Positions 61,061 to 64,000 of a stretch of DNA of 64,000 nucleotides are shown here, piece after piece. The notes under the pieces are model-generated. The model saw nothing but the letters and a program-made list of their open reading frames with translations. It made no database searches and was not told the DNA's origin. How positions within the stretch are numbered: the stretch's first letter is position 1; each line of letters opens with the position of its first letter. This DNA is from JAENVT01 sp963720775 (GTDB lineage Bacteria; Actinomycetota; Acidimicrobiia; Acidimicrobiales; Ilumatobacteraceae), in the NCBI GenBank assembly GCA_963720775.1, contig CAVRGR010000006.1:496001-560000 (forward strand), written 5' to 3'. The translations under genes were made by a program, and so were the position numbers.

Positions 61061-63095
61061 GCCAACGCTTCTTCCAGCACCTCCGACACGGCGTGGCGCC
61101 GACGTCGAGGTGCTGCACGGCATCTCGGTCGCCGATCCCTATCGGTGGCTAGAGGACGGAGAGTCTGAAGAGGTCGCGGCCTGGGTGGCCGCACACAACC
61201 AACGCACCAAGCAGGCGCTCGAAGTCAGGCCCATCTGGAGTCTCTGGCACGAGCGCCTCTCCGCGCTCACGGCGCTGCCGAACATCGGCGGAGCAGTGGT
61301 TCGCGCCGACCGGCTCTTCGTGCTCGAGCGGGCGGCCGGCGCCGATCAATTTGCCTTGGTCGTGCGCTCGGCGGTCGACCGCCACGAGCGATCACAGACG
61401 TTGCTCGATCCAGCACAACGAGCCGACGATTCTGCCGTCGCCATCGATTGGTACGAACCGTCTCCCGACGGCACGCTGATCGCAATCGGGCTGAGCGAGG
61501 GCGGCACCGAGCAGAGCACGCTCACGGTGATCGACGCGGTCACCGGTGCGCATCTCCCCGATTCGATCCCCAACACGCGTGCGTCTTCGATCGCCTGGCT
61601 ACCCGACAACAGCGGGTTCTGGTACCTGCGGTATCCCGAAGGCAACGCCTACGACCGCCACGTGTTCTTCCACCTCCTGGGCACCGATCCGACCGATGAT
61701 CCGGTGGTGTTCGACGCCCTACCGACCACCGAAACCTGGCCCGACGTACTGGCGAGCGACGATGGTCGGTACCTGCTCGTCCACATGTTGGTCGGCTGGA
61801 GCCGGATCGACGCTCATCTGCTCGACACCGAGACCGGCGAATGGCGCGAGGTCATCAGTGGGGTCGAGGCGCAGTCGTCGTTCTTCTTCCATGCCGGCGA
61901 GCTCTGTGCCGTCACGTCGCGTGACGCACCGAACGGTCGCGTCATTGCCGCCCCCCTCCACGACCCCAGCGAGTGGCGCACCATCGTTGCCGAACGCGAC
62001 GTCGTACTGGTGCAAGCCGCAAGCTTGGGCGACCACCTGCTGGTCGTGTCCAGCGAGGCGGCAGTCGACACGGTGGAGCTCTGGGATACCGACGGCACGA
62101 TCCGAGGCACGATCGACGGGTTCCATCTGATCAGCGTTCAGTCGCTCGACACCGACGCTGACGTTGCGTTCTTGTCGGTGGCCTCGTTCGACGCACCTCC
62201 CTCCCTGTATCGATTGGAGTCGGGTCGGGTCGAGCAATGGTCGCCACCGCCGCACACTTCAGTGGTCCCGCCGATGACGGTCACACAGATGGTCTATCCA
62301 TCGGTCGACGGAACCGAGATCGGTCTCTTCGTCATGCATCGCGCCGATGTCGAGCCTTCGCCGTCGACACCGTTGGTGCTCACCGGCTACGGCGGGTTCT
62401 CCATCTCCGAAACGCCGTCGTGGGTGGTCAGGGCTGCAGCATGGTGTGCGGCCGGCGGCGTGTTCGCCGTTGCCGGTCTTCGCGGTGGTCACGAGCACGG
62501 CGAGGCGTGGCATCGCGCCGGCCGCCGCGGCAACAAGCAGAACGTGTTCGACGACTTCCACGCTGCCGGCGATTGGCTGGTGACACGCGGGTTGACGTCG
62601 CCCAACCTGCTGGCCATCGAAGGAGGATCCAACGGCGGCCTGTTGATGGGCGCGGCCATCACCCAACGACCGGATCTCGCCAGGGCCGTGCACTGCGCCG
62701 TACCACTGCTCGACATGATCCGCTTTCCACAGTTTCTCATCGCCCGTCTGTGGACCGACGAGTACGGCGATCCCGGTATCGCCGACGAGTTCGCCTGGTT
62801 GCACGCCTACTCGCCGTATCACCGCGTCGTCGACGGAACGGCGTACCCGGCGGTGCTGTTCACCACCGCCGAAGGCGACTCGCGCGTCGACCCGCTGCAC
62901 GCCCGCAAGATGGCGGCGGCGCTCACCTGGGCCGGCTCGGGTCAGAACGAGCGACCGGTGTTGTTGCGCCAGGGCGGGCGCAGCGGGCATGGGCAAGGCA
63001 AGCCGGCGAGCATGCGCGTACGAGACGACGCCGACGTGCTGGCGTTCTTCAGCTGGCAACTAGGTGTCGAGACGTTGCTCGACACCCACTTGTAG
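61053..63095 (+). CDS. Prolyl oligopeptidase family serine peptidase (S9A)
   Basis: The 680 residues match S9A peptidases: the N-terminal GADVEVLHGISVADPYRWLED, a seven-bladed propeller region to about residue 400, and a C-terminal alpha/beta hydrolase. The nucleophile Ser526 is in EGGSNGGLLMGA; the Asp is in EGDSRVDPLHARKM and the His in RSGHGQG. It cleaves small proline-containing peptides and seems cytoplasmic, since there is no signal peptide. GTG at 61053 overlaps the bL37 gene by 8 nt and has no clear ribosome binding site, so it may be translated by coupling. Confidence 0.94.
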   Translation: MAEPTLLPAPPTRRGADVEVLHGISVADPYRWLEDGESEEVAAWVAAHNQRTKQALEVRPIWSLWHERLSALTALPNIGGAVVRADRLFVLERAAGADQFALVVRSAVDRHERSQTLLDPAQRADDSAVAIDWYEPSPDGTLIAIGLSEGGTEQSTLTVIDAVTGAHLPDSIPNTRASSIAWLPDNSGFWYLRYPEGNAYDRHVFFHLLGTDPTDDPVVFDALPTTETWPDVLASDDGRYLLVHMLVGWSRIDAHLLDTETGEWREVISGVEAQSSFFFHAGELCAVTSRDAPNGRVIAAPLHDPSEWRTIVAERDVVLVQAASLGDHLLVVSSEAAVDTVELWDTDGTIRGTIDGFHLISVQSLDTDADVAFLSVASFDAPPSLYRLESGRVEQWSPPPHTSVVPPMTVTQMVYPSVDGTEIGLFVMHRADVEPSPSTPLVLTGYGGFSISETPSWVVRAAAWCAAGGVFAVAGLRGGHEHGEAWHRAGRRGNKQNVFDDFHAAGDWLVTRGLTSPNLLAIEGGSNGGLLMGAAITQRPDLARAVHCAVPLLDMIRFPQFLIARLWTDEYGDPGIADEFAWLHAYSPYHRVVDGTAYPAVLFTTAEGDSRVDPLHARKMAAALTWAGSGQNERPVLLRQGGRSGHGQGKPASMRVRDDADVLAFFSWQLGVETLLDTHL

Positions 63096-63106
63096 CCTGA
63101 ACGTCC

Positions 63107-63814
63107 ATGCCCCGCCGACATCTGGTGCTCGTTCGCGCGTTGGCCGGCATCGTTGCGCTCGCCTGCATCGCGCAATGTGGCGGATCATCCGCGTCGAAGG
63201 CTGCAGCCGCGACGACCACTGTTCCCTCTGTGACAGTCGTCGACGAGACCTCGGTGGCTCCCGAGATCTCGAGCGTCGACACATCGGTCGTCGACACGTC
63301 GGCGCCCGCCGCCACGACATCGACGACGATTGCGCCGACGACCACCACCACACTCCCGGAGCCGACGACCACCACCACTCCGGCACCGGTCATCGATCCC
63401 AACTGTCCGGCTACTCCTCATGGGGCAGTGATCGACCGCGATCGGCAGCGTGCCTGGCTGTGCGACAACGGAGTCGCCCTGCCGGAGTTCGTCATCACCA
63501 CGGCGATCGACCAGCCCGACCCCGGCACCTATCCCGTCTACAGCAAGAGCATGCACGCCTCGTCGAGGCTCGGCGGCCACTACAGCACGATGACGCACTT
63601 CGTGGCATTCGCCCGCGGCAAGAAGACCGGAGCGAGAGTGGCCTTCCACACGGTGCCCGTTCTGCGCAACGGCGAGTACGTGCAGCCGCTCGAATCAGTG
63701 GGGACCGAGGAACACCACGGCGATTCCGCCGGCTGCATCAGAGTGCTGCCGGAAGAGGGTCAAGTCGTGTGGGACTGGCTGCAGATCGGCGACGAAGTGC
63801 AAGTGATCACCTGA
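63107..63814 (+). CDS. L,D-transpeptidase (YkuD) lipoprotein-like protein
   Basis: The 235 residues start with a lipoprotein-like signal (VRALAGIVALACIAQC, Cys at about residue 24). A Thr/Pro/Val-rich linker follows, then a C-terminal YkuD domain: AVIDRDRQRAWLCDNG, TYPVYSKSMHASS, and the catalytic EEHHGDSAGCIRVLPEEG with His and Cys. These enzymes make 3-3 peptidoglycan crosslinks or attach lipoproteins. ATG at 63107, 11 nt after the peptidase. It ends next to the convergent nuclease gene. Confidence 0.88.
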   Translation: MPRRHLVLVRALAGIVALACIAQCGGSSASKAAAATTTVPSVTVVDETSVAPEISSVDTSVVDTSAPAATTSTTIAPTTTTTLPEPTTTTTPAPVIDPNCPATPHGAVIDRDRQRAWLCDNGVALPEFVITTAIDQPDPGTYPVYSKSMHASSRLGGHYSTMTHFVAFARGKKTGARVAFHTVPVLRNGEYVQPLESVGTEEHHGDSAGCIRVLPEEGQVVWDWLQIGDEVQVIT

Positions 63815-64000
63815 TCACGACTCGATCTCGTCGTCGCCACCGCGCAGGTACACCTGCCCCTCGTCGCACTCCTCGCGATACGGGCACCACCGGCACGACA
63901 CGCCAGGCTTCTTGATCGCCGGGTCGCCTTCGACCTGCAGTTGGATCAGGCGGTGGATGCCATCGAGCGTGCGGCGCAAGGCCGTGCGCAGCACACCCTC
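63815..64000 (-). CDS. C-terminal end of a RecB-like PD-(D/E)XK nuclease (partial)
   Basis: Only the last 61 residues are in the window; the gene continues beyond 64000. They read TLDGIHRLIQLQVEGDP and then CRWCPYREEC, a three-cysteine cluster that with an upstream cysteine binds [4Fe-4S] in RecB/AddB/Cas4-type nucleases. An acidic tail follows. This fits the RecB-family PF12705 exonucleases common in actinobacteria. The catalytic residues lie outside the window. The stop at 63815-63817 directly abuts the convergent L,D-transpeptidase gene. Confidence 0.7.
   Translation of the reverse strand, partial: EGVLRTALRRTLDGIHRLIQLQVEGDPAIKKPGVSCRWCPYREECDEGQVYLRGGDDEIES

Noticed and set aside
60754..61194. 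Minus-strand open frame of 146 codons opposite bL37 and the start of the peptidase
   Set aside because: No family resemblance, Arg/Pro-rich, and antisense to two supported genes.
63815..64000. Cas4 nuclease on the strength of the Cys cluster
   Set aside because: No cas genes or repeats are nearby, and the Cys-rich tail is equally typical of RecB-like exonucleases; the core is outside the window.

Overview
The window is GC-rich (roughly two-thirds G+C by eye), densely packed actinobacterial DNA with many ATGA/GTGA gene overlaps. The gene content (enolase next to a FtsB/DivIC-like gene, a ksgA-ispE pair, bS22 and bL37 mini ribosomal proteins, an F420-type luciferase-like oxidoreductase, a DUF4032 kinase-like protein, Ser/Thr-Pro-rich wall proteins) fits a deep-branching actinobacterium, possibly of the Acidimicrobiia; the lineage is an inference from content and style. 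I see no phage, insertion sequence or CRISPR array.

Region 1 (1-13.7 kb) looks like an accessory metabolic or biosynthetic island. A plus-strand operon encodes an AhpD-like protein, a class A flavin monooxygenase, LeuC, a LeuD-LeuB fusion and a cytochrome P450. Facing it is a minus-strand operon with a class III aminotransferase, two short-chain dehydrogenases and an Lrp/AsnC regulator. Next comes a DrrA/DrrB-style ABC exporter with a divergent MarR regulator. The first gene has an in-frame TGA exactly where the AhpD C-x-x-C motif should have its second cysteine, followed by a bacterial-SECIS-like hairpin, so it is best read as a selenoprotein.

Region 2 (13.7-37.6 kb) is housekeeping: ftsB/divIC-like, eno, a MazG/methylase protein, a peptidyl-prolyl isomerase-like lipoprotein, DUF4032, mfd, pth, rplY, prs, a glmU lacking its acetyltransferase half, tRNA-Gln, an F420-type oxidoreductase, a ComB-like phosphatase, dienelactone hydrolase, GNAT, bS22, ispE, ksgA, an RlpA-like secreted protein, tatD, metG, a HAD phosphatase, rsmI, DUF192 and trmB.

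Region 3 (37.6-47.9 kb) is an amine- or amino-acid-related accessory block. Two divergent class III aminotransferases share an intergenic region containing an array of CTGAC/GTCAG inverted repeats. They are followed by a Rieske oxygenase and a polyamine-type ABC transporter whose ATPase lies on the opposite, convergent operon with an EamA transporter and an MmyB-like regulator.

Region 4 (47.9-57 kb) has a DUF885 peptidase, a cyclase-AAA-TPR regulatory protein, SnoaL-like and GAF proteins, and a two-gene split relative of VioB (the iminophenylpyruvate dimer synthase family). Region 5 (57-64 kb) has ychF, an LPXTG wall protein with a 54-bp tandem repeat, a HhH-PHP protein, bL37, a prolyl oligopeptidase, an L,D-transpeptidase and the C-terminus of a Fe-S PD-(D/E)XK nuclease.
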